Shown here piece after piece: positions 27,114 to 35,483 of a DNA stretch of 64,000 nt. The stretch's first letter is position 1, and each line of letters starts with the position of its first letter. Position numbers and translations under genes: made by a program. The DNA comes from Mycolicibacterium hodleri (lineage in GTDB: Bacteria; Actinomycetota; Actinomycetes; Mycobacteriales; Mycobacteriaceae). The notes under the pieces were generated by a model that was not told the origin of the DNA, did no database searches, and saw nothing but the letters and a program-made list of their open reading frames with translations. The DNA is taken from positions 62,001 through 126,000 of the forward strand of contig NZ_JACKTL010000043.1 in NCBI RefSeq assembly GCF_025822245.1, given 5' to 3'.

Positions 27114-28124
27114 GTGCTGACCCTGCCCGTGATTGGCGTGATCACGTGGACGGGATTCGAGCACCCCTGGCTGTTCCTCTTCGGCGTGGTGCCGGTGGCG
27201 ATTCTGGCGGCCTACGTCGTGGCGCAGCGCCGACGGCGGCGGCGGGTGGCGCGCTTCGTCGGCACTCCGCCGGGACCGGCGGTGGCCAACGGTCTGCGCT
27301 GGCGCCACGTTCCGCTCGCTCTGACTCTCGTCGGTCTGGGGGTGTTGACCGTCGCGCTGGCCGGGCCGACCCGAGACGTCCGGATCCCGCGAAATCGTGC
27401 CGTCATCATGCTCGTCGTCGACGTGTCGCAGTCGATGCGGGCCACCGACGTCGACCCCACCCGGCTCGCCGCCGCGGAACAGGCCGCCAAGCAGTTCGCC
27501 GGTGGGCTCACACCCGGAATCAACTTGGGGCTCATCGCCTTTGCAGGCAACGCCAACCTGCTGGTGGCTCCGAGCCCGGACCATCAGGCCACGATCACCG
27601 CACTCGACAAGCTGCAGACGGCCGACAAGACGGCGACCGGCGAGGCCATCTTCACGGCACTGCAGTCGATCGCCACGGTCGGGGCCGTCCTCAGCACCGA
27701 CGGTGACACGTCGCCCCCGCCGGCGCGGATCGTGCTGCTGTCGGACGGCGACGAGAACGTCCCCGGTGACCCGAGCAACCCACGTGGCGCCTACACCGCG
27801 GCTCGGTACGCGAAGGACCAGGGTGTGCCGATCTCGACCATCGCCTTCGGTACCGCCGGCGGTTATGTCGACCTGAACGCCGAACGACTTCCGGTTCCGG
27901 TGGGCAAGGAGACGATGACCCAGATCGCACAGCTCTCGGGCGGGCAGACCTATTCGGCCACGAACGTCGAGCAGCTGAACCAAAGCTACGAATCGGTGCA
28001 GCGGCAGATCGGCTTTCAGGTGCTGCCGGGCCCGGCCAGCGAGGGATGGGTTCGCCTGGCCGTGCTCATCGCGACCCTGGCCGCCGTGCTCGCCCTCGTC
28101 GTCAACCGGCGGCTTCCGACATGA
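27114..28124 (+). CDS. VWA-domain membrane protein (BatA/Rv1481-like), first of a tandem pair
   Basis: 336 residues. Two N-terminal membrane segments (~13-37 and ~62-80) and one at the C-terminus flank a von Willebrand A domain. The MIDAS metal site is VVDVSQSM (DxSxS), with a later Asp in LLSDGDENVP. It closely resembles M. tuberculosis Rv1481, which acts with a MoxR ATPase and a DUF58 protein; neither is encoded nearby. The GTG start has no strong Shine-Dalgarno. The stop overlaps the next gene's ATG by 4 bp, and that gene has exactly the same length. Confidence 0.88.
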   Translation: MLTLPVIGVITWTGFEHPWLFLFGVVPVAILAAYVVAQRRRRRRVARFVGTPPGPAVANGLRWRHVPLALTLVGLGVLTVALAGPTRDVRIPRNRAVIMLVVDVSQSMRATDVDPTRLAAAEQAAKQFAGGLTPGINLGLIAFAGNANLLVAPSPDHQATITALDKLQTADKTATGEAIFTALQSIATVGAVLSTDGDTSPPPARIVLLSDGDENVPGDPSNPRGAYTAARYAKDQGVPISTIAFGTAGGYVDLNAERLPVPVGKETMTQIAQLSGGQTYSATNVEQLNQSYESVQRQIGFQVLPGPASEGWVRLAVLIATLAAVLALVVNRRLPT

Positions 28125-29131
28125 CGTTGCCGTTCTTCGGCCCGCTGGCCCTGTCGGGCTTCGCCCACGCATGGTACTTCCTGTACCTGCTGGTCGTGCT
28201 CGGCCTGGTCGCGGCCTACGTCGTCGTCCAGTACGGCCGGCACCGGCGCGTGCTGCGGTTCGCCAACATGGAACTCCTGCAGCGCGTGGCACCCGCCGAG
28301 AACCGTCGTCGATGGCGGCACGTGCCGGCCGTTCTGCTGGTGATCTCGTTGGCCACGTTGGCCGTTGCGCTGGCGGCACCCACCCACGACGTGCGCATCC
28401 CGCGCAACCGGGCGGTGGTCATCCTGGTGATCGACGTGTCGGAGTCGATGGTCGCCACCGACGTGCCGCCCAGCCGGTTGGCCGCCGCGAAGGAAGCCGG
28501 CAAGCAGTTCGCCGACGAACTGACGCCGGGAATCAGCCTGGGGCTGGTGGCCTTTGGCGGCAGCGCGACGCTGCTGGTTTCGCCGACGACGAATCGCGCG
28601 GCCATGAAGAACGCGATCGACGGCCTGACGGCGCAGGAACGCACGGCCACCGGCGAGGGCATCTTCACCGCATTGCAGGCCATCGCCAGCGTCGACGCCG
28701 TGATGGGTGGCGGCGACACCCCGGCGCCCGCTCACATCGTTCTGGAATCCGATGGCGCAGAGACGGTTCCGCGAAACCCCGATGAACCGCGGGGTGCGTA
28801 CACCGCGGCGCGCGCGGCCAAGGATCAGGGCGTGGCGATCTCGACGATCTCCTTTGGCACCCCCGACGGCGTCGTGACCGTCGACGGACAACAGATCCCG
28901 GTGCCCGTCGACGACGCGACCCTGCAACGGATTACCGACATCTCCGGGGGTCAGACGTTGCACGCGGGCAACCTCGACGAGTTGAAGAAGGCCTATTCGT
29001 CGTTGCAGCAGCAGATCGGCTACGAGACGATTCGCGGTGACGCCAGCCAGGCCTGGATCCGCCTCGGGGCGTTGCTGATGGCGGCCGCCGTGCTGACCTC
29101 GGTGCTCACCAACCAGAGGGTCCCCGTCTGA
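28121..29131 (+). CDS. VWA-domain membrane protein (BatA/Rv1481-like), second of a tandem pair
   Basis: 336 residues, the same architecture as its upstream neighbour and clearly a paralogue (shared THDVRIPRNRAVV, TPGISLGLVAF, QQQIGYETI). MIDAS motif LVIDVSESM. It looks even closer to Rv1481 than the first copy (opening MTLPFFGPLALSGFAH). The ATG overlaps the previous TGA, so the two are coupled and may form a heteromer at the membrane. It converges on the molybdopterin oxidoreductase, 10 bp apart. Confidence 0.88.
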   Translation: MTLPFFGPLALSGFAHAWYFLYLLVVLGLVAAYVVVQYGRHRRVLRFANMELLQRVAPAENRRRWRHVPAVLLVISLATLAVALAAPTHDVRIPRNRAVVILVIDVSESMVATDVPPSRLAAAKEAGKQFADELTPGISLGLVAFGGSATLLVSPTTNRAAMKNAIDGLTAQERTATGEGIFTALQAIASVDAVMGGGDTPAPAHIVLESDGAETVPRNPDEPRGAYTAARAAKDQGVAISTISFGTPDGVVTVDGQQIPVPVDDATLQRITDISGGQTLHAGNLDELKKAYSSLQQQIGYETIRGDASQAWIRLGALLMAAAVLTSVLTNQRVPV

Positions 29132-29141
29132 CCGACCGATC

Positions 29142-30695
29142 TCACTGAACGTCGAAGGACACCGTGTGCCAGCCCGTGGCGCCGTCGGGCACGACGTCGG
29201 CCTCGTCCGAGGTCTGGACCGCGCCGGTGGCATCGGTGGCCCGCACGGCGACCTCGTGCGAACCGGGGGTGGCCTGCCACGGGAAGCTCCACAACCGCCA
29301 CGTGTCGTTGGAGTAGCTCGCCCCGAGTTGGGCCGGTTGCCACGGCCCGTCGTCGACGCGCACCTCGACGGCCGTGATGCCGCGATGCTGGGCCCACGCC
29401 ACGCCGCCGAACGTGGTGGCGCCCCGTGGCACCTCGGCGCCCTCGCGGGGTACGTCGATCCGCGACTCGGTCTTGATGGGTCCGCGCGACGACCATCCGA
29501 GCTTGGTCCAGTACGCCTCGGCGCGGTCGAACCGCGTGAGTTCCAGATCCGCCAGCCACTTGGTCGCCGAGACGTAGCCGTAGAGGCCGGGCACCACCAG
29601 GCGGGCGGGGTAGCCGTGCTCGGTGGGCAGCGGCGTGCCGTTCATGCCGATGGCCAACAGCGAGTCGCGTTGATCGGTGAGCGCCTCGACCGGCGTACCG
29701 GCGGTGAAGCCGTCGACGGAGGTCGACAGGACCATGTCGGCGTCGGAGTGAATGCCCACCCCCGCCAACAGGTCCCGGACCCGGTACCCGGTCCACTTCG
29801 CGTTGGAGATCAGATCCCCGCCGACCGGGTTGGACACACAGGTCAGCGTCACGATCTGCTCGACCAGATCGAAGTGCTGCAGATCGTCGAAGGTCAGCGT
29901 GACCTCGCGGTCGACCATCCCGTGAATCCGGAGCCGCCAGTCCGCGCGGCTGACCTGCGGCACGCTCAGGGCGGTGTCGATCCGGTAGAAGTCGGCGTTC
30001 GGCGTGATGAACGGGGTCTGGGTGAAGCCGGCGGGCTGCACACCGGGCGGTACCACCACCGCCGGCGTCGCCGCACCCCGTGGCGTCGGCAGGGTGAACG
30101 CGGTGCGGTCGCCGGCGACCGACGAGTTCAAGCGGTTCAGCAGCGAGCCGGCGACACCCGCCACTGCGCCCACGCCGATGAGCCCGAACGTGACCAGCGA
30201 CAGCCGTCGGCCGGGATCGGGGGTGGACGCGGGAGTCGTGGAATCCGCGGGGGCGTCCGATGAGGCGACCTGGCGGGTGGCCAACCAGCGCAGCACCACC
30301 ACCCCGCAGACGGTGCCGATCACCGTCGGCACCACGTCGACCGGTGTCGCTCCGGCACGACTGAGTACCGCGGCGCAGCCAAGCGCGCCGGCCACCACGA
30401 TCACGACGCTTCCGACCGGTCTGCGGCGCGTTTCGTACTGCGCCGTGATGGCCGCGATCACCGCGATGACCACCAGGACGACGATGGACAGCGCGAGTTT
30501 GTCGGACGTGCCGAACGACTGGATCGCCCACTCCTTGACGCGGCCGGGGGTGAGGTCGACGACGGCGGAGCCGACGGCCGTCCGCGAATCGGCGTGCGGC
30601 CCGAACGCCACCGCGACCAGCTGGGTCACGCCCAGTGCCACCGCCGCGGCGGCGACACCGATCCAGGGGCTTGGACGTGTTGCCGTTTCGACCAT
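29142..30695 (-). CDS. Membrane-anchored molybdopterin-dependent oxidoreductase (sulfite oxidase family)
   Basis: 517 residues. Four to five membrane segments in the first ~190 residues are followed by a sulfite-oxidase-like catalytic domain (WRLRIHGMVDREVTLTFDDL). The Mo-ligand cysteine is in IVTLTCVSNPVGGDLISN. A C-terminal Ig-like dimerisation domain (~410-510) includes WRLWSFPWQATPGSHEVAVRA. It resembles M. tuberculosis Rv0218. Substrate is unknown. It diverges from the poxB-like gene across 133 bp. Confidence 0.88.
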   Translation of the reverse strand: MVETATRPSPWIGVAAAAVALGVTQLVAVAFGPHADSRTAVGSAVVDLTPGRVKEWAIQSFGTSDKLALSIVVLVVIAVIAAITAQYETRRRPVGSVVIVVAGALGCAAVLSRAGATPVDVVPTVIGTVCGVVVLRWLATRQVASSDAPADSTTPASTPDPGRRLSLVTFGLIGVGAVAGVAGSLLNRLNSSVAGDRTAFTLPTPRGAATPAVVVPPGVQPAGFTQTPFITPNADFYRIDTALSVPQVSRADWRLRIHGMVDREVTLTFDDLQHFDLVEQIVTLTCVSNPVGGDLISNAKWTGYRVRDLLAGVGIHSDADMVLSTSVDGFTAGTPVEALTDQRDSLLAIGMNGTPLPTEHGYPARLVVPGLYGYVSATKWLADLELTRFDRAEAYWTKLGWSSRGPIKTESRIDVPREGAEVPRGATTFGGVAWAQHRGITAVEVRVDDGPWQPAQLGASYSNDTWRLWSFPWQATPGSHEVAVRATDATGAVQTSDEADVVPDGATGWHTVSFDVQ

Positions 30696-30785
30696 GTCGC
30701 CAAGCTACCGACTGAGCCGTCCTGGGGTATTACCGCACCGTGACGTCACTCCCAGTAGGGTGTTTTCGGCGCGTAAACCGTCGCT

Positions 30786-30803
30786 GCGCGAACGTTTTCG
30801 CGC
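30786..30803. promoter_or_regulatory. Inverted repeat in the poxB leader
   Basis: GCGCGAA, then CGTT, then TTCGCGC: perfect 7-bp arms with a 4-bp spacer, 26 bp before the PoxB start. It could be an operator or an mRNA hairpin near the ribosome binding site. Confidence 0.35.
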
Positions 30804-30828
30804 CGAGATTCGCAGGGAAAGGGTCCGG

Positions 30829-32565
30829 ATGGCCACCATCGCGACTCAGATCATCACCGCGTTGGCGCGCAGCGGTGTCCGCCGCGTCTACGGCCTGCCG
30901 GGGGACAGCCTCAACGGGTTCACCGACGCCATCCGGCGTTCGGACGACGTCACGTGGGAGCACGTTCGCCACGAGGAGACCGCGGCCTTCGCGGCGGCCG
31001 CGGACGCCGCGCTGACGGGCCAGCTGGCGGTGTGTGCCGGCAGCTGCGGACCGGGCAACCTCCACCTCGTCAACGGGCTCTTCGACGCCCAGCGTTCGCG
31101 TGTGCCGGTGCTGGCGATCGCCGCTCACATTCCGCGCAGCGAAATTGGGTCGGAGTACTTCCAGGAGACCCACCCGCAGGAACTGTTCGGCGAGTGCAGC
31201 GTCTATTGCGAACTGGTGAGCACGCCGGAGATGGCGCCACGGATCGTCGAGATGGCCATGCGCGCCGCGATCGAGGAAAACGGCGTCGCCGTCGTCGTGG
31301 TCCCCGGCGAGATCTTCCTGGCGCGCGCGATCGAATCCGGTTGGCTCGCCAAGCCGATCGTGCCCACCAGCTCCGTGGTGCGGCCCGACGACGAGGGGCT
31401 GCGTCGTGCGGCCGACCTCCTCAACGCCGGGGAGCGCGTCACCATCCTGGCCGGCGCCGGCGCTCAAGGTGCGCACGACGAGCTGGTGGAGCTGGCGGGC
31501 ACGCTGAACGCTCCCGTCGTGCACGCGTTGCGTGGCAAGGAATTCGTCGAGTACGACAACCCGTACGACGTCGGCATGACCGGCCTTCTGGGGTTCACCT
31601 CGGGCTACAAGGCCATCAAGGAAGCCGACACCCTGCTGATGCTGGGTACCGACTTCCCGTATCAACAGTTCTATCCCGTCGACGCCCGCATCGTGCAGGT
31701 CGACGTCCGCGGCCGAAACCTGGGCCGCCGCACACCGATCGACCTCGGCTTGGTCGGAACGGTCGCCGACACCGTGGCGGCGTTGCAGCCGCTGCTGACC
31801 AAGAAGTCCTCCCGTGAGCACCTCGACCGGTCGCTGCGGCACTATGCGAAGACTCGCAAGACGATGGATGGGTTGGCGGTCAACGACCGCGACAAGACTC
31901 CCATCCGGCCGGAGTACGTTGCCGCCCTTGCCGATCGACTGGCAACCGACGACGCGGTGTTCACCGTCGACGTCGGGTCGCCGGTGGTGTGGGCGGCCAG
32001 ATACCTCCACATGAACGGCAGGCGCAGGCTCGTCGGCTCGTTCAACCACGGCACCATGGCGTGCGCGCTGCCGCACGCCATCGGTGCGCAGACCGCGTTT
32101 CCGGGCAGGCAGGTGGTGGCGTTCGCCGGTGACGGCGGCCTGACCATGCTGTTCGGCGAACTCATCACGCTCGTCCAGAACCGCCTGCCGGTCAAGGTCG
32201 TCATCTTCAACAACTCGTCGTTGAACTTCGTCGAGCTGGAGATGAAGGCGGCGGGCATCGTCAACTTCGGCACCGAGTTGGTCAACCCGGACTTCGCCGC
32301 GGTGGGTCGTGCGTTGGGGGCGTTCGGCCGCCGGGTGGAGCATCCCGGTGAGCTGGAGGAGGCGTTGACGGAGGCCTTCGCCCACGACGGGCCGGCGATC
32401 GTCGACGTCGTGACGGCCCGCCAAGAGCTGTCCATTCCGCCCGCGATCAGTGCCGAACAGGCGAAGGGCTTCTCGCTCTACGCGATCCGGACGATCATGG
32501 CGGGCCGCGCCGACGAGTTGCTCGATCTGGTCACCACGAACGTGTCGCGACGACTCCTGGATTGA
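30829..32565 (+). CDS. Thiamine-diphosphate enzyme, pyruvate:quinone oxidoreductase (PoxB-like)
   Basis: 578 residues, three ThDP-enzyme domains. VYGLPGDSLNGFTDAIRR, with the activating Glu in HEETAAFAAAADA, marks the PYR domain. The central domain has ILAGAGAQGA. The PP domain has FAGDGGLTMLFGELITLVQ followed by NNSSLNFVELEM, the GDG-NN ThDP/Mg motif. Sequence order matches E. coli PoxB (572 residues), which decarboxylates pyruvate to acetate and feeds electrons to quinone at the membrane. The C-terminal ~20 residues could serve as the membrane-binding helix. The ATG at 30829 follows AGGGAAAGGG. Confidence 0.88.
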   Translation: MATIATQIITALARSGVRRVYGLPGDSLNGFTDAIRRSDDVTWEHVRHEETAAFAAAADAALTGQLAVCAGSCGPGNLHLVNGLFDAQRSRVPVLAIAAHIPRSEIGSEYFQETHPQELFGECSVYCELVSTPEMAPRIVEMAMRAAIEENGVAVVVVPGEIFLARAIESGWLAKPIVPTSSVVRPDDEGLRRAADLLNAGERVTILAGAGAQGAHDELVELAGTLNAPVVHALRGKEFVEYDNPYDVGMTGLLGFTSGYKAIKEADTLLMLGTDFPYQQFYPVDARIVQVDVRGRNLGRRTPIDLGLVGTVADTVAALQPLLTKKSSREHLDRSLRHYAKTRKTMDGLAVNDRDKTPIRPEYVAALADRLATDDAVFTVDVGSPVVWAARYLHMNGRRRLVGSFNHGTMACALPHAIGAQTAFPGRQVVAFAGDGGLTMLFGELITLVQNRLPVKVVIFNNSSLNFVELEMKAAGIVNFGTELVNPDFAAVGRALGAFGRRVEHPGELEEALTEAFAHDGPAIVDVVTARQELSIPPAISAEQAKGFSLYAIRTIMAGRADELLDLVTTNVSRRLLD

Positions 32566-32569
32566 TCGA

Positions 32570-32612
32570 GGCCCACGACGCGCAGCGTCGTCCTCCGAAG
32601 CGGGCGTGGGCC
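32570..32612 (+). terminator. Probable terminator after the PoxB-like gene
   Basis: ACGACGC-GCA-GCGTCGT (32575-32591) is a perfect 7-bp stem 9 bp after the stop. An alternative outer pairing GGCCCACG / CGTGGGCC (32570-32577 with 32605-32612) is mutually exclusive with it. There is no U-tract, as is usual in mycobacteria. Confidence 0.5.
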
Positions 32613-32725
32613 GTGAGTTCTCGCTCACACTTGCTCGTCGAAAGCGTCGGTTTTGGCACGCGCTAGGTGATTATGAAGTTGTCCTAAACAAATGCTCGAC
32701 CGAAGAACACCAAGGGGGGACGTCG

Positions 32726-33409
32726 ATGTCCGTTCAGACCGCGACTCGTGCACTGCTGGCCGGCCTGGCCACCGGAGGGGTGATCGGTGCCGGTCTGATG
32801 GGCCTCGGCACGCCGATCGCGTCGGCGGCTCCGCGGTGTTCGGACGTCGAGGTGGTGTTCGCCCGCGGCACCGACGAACCCGTCGGAGTCGGTCGCGAGG
32901 GCCAGGCGTTCGTCGACTCGCTCAAGGGCAATCTCAAGGGCAAGACGGTCGGCGTCTACGCCGTGGACTATCCGGCCTCGTACGAATTCCTTCAGGCCAC
33001 CGCCGGCGCCGCCGACGCCGCCGCACACGTCCAGTTGACCGTGTCGACCTGTCCGAACACCAAGATCGTGCTTGGCGGCTACTCGCAGGGCGCGGCCGTG
33101 ATCGACGGCATCACCGGTGATCCCGCAAGGCTCTTCGGGCTGGGGCAACCGATGCCCCCCGAGGTGGCCGATCACGTGGCCGCCGTGGTCGTGTTCGGCA
33201 ATCCGCTCAACCGCTTTGGTGGTCCGCTCACCGCGCTGAGCCCCCTGTACGGCGCCAAGACCCTCGACCTGTGCAACGGTGCCGACCCGGTCTGCTCCCC
33301 GGGTGACGACCGCCCCGCACACAGTCAGTACGTCGAATCCGGATTGACCAGCCAGGGAGCAGCATTCGCCGCCGACCGGGTCAGGTCGTTCGTTCCCCCC
33401 GGCGTCTGA
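32726..33409 (+). CDS. Secreted cutinase-family esterase (Culp-like)
   Basis: 227 residues. A Sec signal peptide of ~35 residues ends IASA|AP. The mature enzyme has the cutinase pattern: VVFARGTDEPVG, nucleophile Ser in VLGGYSQGAAVID, catalytic Asp in NGADPVCSPG and catalytic His in RPAHSQYV. Paired cysteines near both ends suit disulfides. Mycobacterial Culps hydrolyse lipid esters at the cell surface. The ATG at 32726 has GGGGGGA 5-6 nt upstream. Confidence 0.92.
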   Translation: MSVQTATRALLAGLATGGVIGAGLMGLGTPIASAAPRCSDVEVVFARGTDEPVGVGREGQAFVDSLKGNLKGKTVGVYAVDYPASYEFLQATAGAADAAAHVQLTVSTCPNTKIVLGGYSQGAAVIDGITGDPARLFGLGQPMPPEVADHVAAVVVFGNPLNRFGGPLTALSPLYGAKTLDLCNGADPVCSPGDDRPAHSQYVESGLTSQGAAFAADRVRSFVPPGV

Positions 33410-33414
33410 GTCCG

Positions 33415-33443
33415 CCGAAGTCGTTGCGGGCCGACGACTTCGG
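33415..33443 (+). terminator. Terminator hairpin after the cutinase gene
   Basis: CCGAAGTCGT (33415-33424) and ACGACTTCGG (33434-33443) are perfect 10-bp arms with a 9-nt loop, 5 bp after the cutinase stop. No U-tract follows. Confidence 0.65.
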
Positions 33444-33479
33444 TCGAATGGTTGGCACCGCGCCGCCGGGGCGACGACG

Positions 33480-34544
33480 ATGTCGGGCATGGCCGACGAC
33501 GTCCCCACTCTGACCGACGGTGACCAGAGGGCTCTTCGGGAGTGGCTCCGCGCGACGGGTCTCGGCTCGCAGGTCACCGACGTGGAGCCGCTGACCGGAG
33601 GCAGTCAGAACATCGTGGTGCGCCTGCGCGTCGACGGTCGTCCGATGGTGCTGCGGCGCCCACCGCTGCATCCGCGCCCGACGAGCGACAAGACCATGCT
33701 GCGCGAGATCGCTGTCCTGCAGACGCTGACGGGCACCGGGGTCCCGCACCCCGCGTTCATCGCCGGCTGCGACGATCTCGACGTCCTCGGGGTGGTGTTC
33801 TACCTCATGGAGGAGGTCGACGGCTTCAATCCCGGCAACGAGATGGCGCAGGCCTACGTCGACGATCCGGTGCTTCGGCACGACGTCGGGCCCGCCTACG
33901 CCGCCAGCCTGGCCCACTTGGGCAACGTCGACTGGGAGGGCAGCCCGCTGGCCGCACTCCGTCGGCCGGGTTCCTTTCTGGCACGCCAGGTTCCGCAGTT
34001 CCTGGGCCTGCTGGAGAGTTACCGCCACGAGGGCTACGACCCGGGCTCGCTCGTCGGGGTGCCCGAGTTGGCGGGGTGGCTCGAGGACAACCGGCCCGAC
34101 GACGGCGAGCCGGGCGTCATGCACGGCGACGCGCATCTGAACAACGTGCTGCTGCGCCGTGACCGGCCGGAGGTGGCGGCGTTCATCGACTGGGAGATGT
34201 GCACGATCGGTGAGCCGTTGCTCGACCTCGGCTGGCTGCTGGTCTGTTGGCCGGCCGAGCCCAACACCATCGACGCGGGCTCGCAGCTGGCAGCGCTCGG
34301 CGGCTTGGCCACCCGTACCGAGTTGGTCGAGGCCTACGTCGCCGCAGGAGGCCGGCGCACGCCGCGGCTGGACTGGTTCAAGGCCCTGGCCTGTTTCAAG
34401 CTCGGCATCGTCATCGAGGGCACCTGGTCGCGCTACCTGGCCGGTCAGGCCAGCATGGAGGCGGGGCAGCGACTGCACACCTCGGCGGAGTCGCTCATCG
34501 AGTTCGGTACGCGGGTGACCAAGGGCGACGACCCGTTCCTCTAG
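33480..34544 (+). CDS. Aminoglycoside phosphotransferase (APH)-fold kinase, substrate unknown
   Basis: 354 residues of the APH/choline-kinase fold. The nucleotide-binding start is LTGGSQNIVVRLRVDGRPMVLRRP. The catalytic loop is GVMHGDAHLNNVLL (HxDxxxxN) and the metal-binding Asp is in FIDWEMCTIGEPLLDLGWL. This mycobacterial group is often encoded near fadE genes and is not a resistance enzyme; a role in acyl or lipid metabolism is guesswork. The stop overlaps that of the convergent permease by 4 bp. Confidence 0.85.
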   Translation: MSGMADDVPTLTDGDQRALREWLRATGLGSQVTDVEPLTGGSQNIVVRLRVDGRPMVLRRPPLHPRPTSDKTMLREIAVLQTLTGTGVPHPAFIAGCDDLDVLGVVFYLMEEVDGFNPGNEMAQAYVDDPVLRHDVGPAYAASLAHLGNVDWEGSPLAALRRPGSFLARQVPQFLGLLESYRHEGYDPGSLVGVPELAGWLEDNRPDDGEPGVMHGDAHLNNVLLRRDRPEVAAFIDWEMCTIGEPLLDLGWLLVCWPAEPNTIDAGSQLAALGGLATRTELVEAYVAAGGRRTPRLDWFKALACFKLGIVIEGTWSRYLAGQASMEAGQRLHTSAESLIEFGTRVTKGDDPFL

Positions 34545-35293
34545 CGGTAGGCGTCGACGCCGAGCTTGACGGCCAATGCCATGCCGGCGACGGCGATCGC
34601 GAGGCGCAGCGGCCGGGACGGTGCCCGGCGGACGATGGCCGGCCCCAGCCGCGAGCCGAGGAGGCAGCCGAGGCCGAGCGGCACCACGGCCAGCCAGTGG
34701 ACCGGTGCGAACACGGCGAAGGCAAGCGCCGCAACGCCGTTCGCGACGCCGAGGACGACGTTCTTCGTCGCGTTGGCGTGCGCCAGCGACTCGCTGCCCG
34801 TCCGGAGGAACAGCGCGAGCATCAACACGCCCGCCGCGGCGCCGAAGAACCCGCCGTACACGCAGATCGCCAACACGGTGACGCTTTCCACCACGATCCG
34901 GGTGACGGTCCGGGGACCGTCGGTGACGCGCTCCCGCTGTGGCAGCGCGATCAGTACGGCCGATGCCGCCAACAGCACGGGGACGAGCCGTTCGAATCCC
35001 TCCGCGGGAATAGTCAGCAACAACGCCGCACCGCCAGCGCCGCCGAGCACGGCCATCGGGATCAACCGCGTCAGCGCGGCCCGCTGACCACGCAGCTCGG
35101 GTAGGGACGCCGACACCGATCCGACGCCGTTGAACACCAGGGCGACGGTGTTGGTCACGTTCGCGGCGACCGGCGGCAACCCGATCAGCAACAGTGCCGG
35201 ATACGTGGTGAGGGACGCCAGCCCGGCGATGCTGCCACACAGCCCGCCGCCAATCCCCGCTGCGAAGAGCAGAAGGGCATGCCACCACGTCAT
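34541..35293 (-). CDS. TauE/SafE-family membrane permease
   Basis: 250 residues with about eight hydrophobic segments. The two halves each carry the TauE/SafE glycine-rich motif: AGIGGGLCGSIAGLASLTTYP near the N-terminus and YGGFFGAAAGVLMLALF in the middle, then ATKNVVLGVANGVAAL. The family exports sulfite, sulfoacetate or similar anions. The ATG at 35293 is chosen because upstream sequence lacks coding character. It is divergent from the LeuA-domain gene and its leader. Confidence 0.87.
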   Translation of the reverse strand: MTWWHALLLFAAGIGGGLCGSIAGLASLTTYPALLLIGLPPVAANVTNTVALVFNGVGSVSASLPELRGQRAALTRLIPMAVLGGAGGAALLLTIPAEGFERLVPVLLAASAVLIALPQRERVTDGPRTVTRIVVESVTVLAICVYGGFFGAAAGVLMLALFLRTGSESLAHANATKNVVLGVANGVAALAFAVFAPVHWLAVVPLGLGCLLGSRLGPAIVRRAPSRPLRLAIAVAGMALAVKLGVDAYR

Positions 35294-35369
35294 GTCGCCA
35301 TCGGCGATGAACCCTAGTGGACGACAAAGGGGTTGCGTCCCCCGGCGGGGGAGGCCTACCATCACGTCC

Positions 35370-35411
35370 GTGCCGAAGCGACTCGTAGTAGCAACCCGCA
35401 GCGGGGTCTGA
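35370..35411 (+). CDS. Putative 13-residue leader peptide (MPKRLVVATRSGV)
   Basis: A GTG-initiated frame ends with TGA inside the first arm of a strong hairpin, in the 190-bp leader of the LeuA-domain gene. GGGGGAGG lies 15 nt upstream, somewhat far for a ribosome binding site. Consecutive Leu-Val-Val codons are what a branched-chain amino-acid attenuator would need. Actinobacterial leuA genes are known to be controlled by leader-peptide attenuation. This peptide is inferred, not proven. Confidence 0.5.
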   Translation: MPKRLVVATRSGV

Positions 35412-35442
35412 TCCAGACCGACCCCTCGCTGTGGGTCGTTGC
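35391..35442 (+). promoter_or_regulatory. Attenuator-like hairpin upstream of the LeuA-domain gene
   Basis: The segment 35391-35408 (GCAACCCGCAGCGGGGTC) pairs almost completely with 35420-35442 (from GACCCC through CGCTGTGGG to GTTGC). About 17 pairs form with two small bulges and an 11-nt loop. The 5' arm overlaps the end of the putative leader peptide, so ribosome position at its Leu/Val codons would decide whether the stem forms. The CDS starts 42 nt after the stem. Confidence 0.6.
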
Positions 35443-35483
35443 TTCACCGTCGGTCGATTCCTCGCTCCAGAGAGACCCGGCAG

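Noticed and set aside
29142..32565. Plus-strand open frame running from 30004 into the PoxB-like gene
   Set aside because: The part before 30829 is antisense to the molybdopterin oxidoreductase; the PoxB-like homology begins exactly at MATIATQII with a ribosome binding site.
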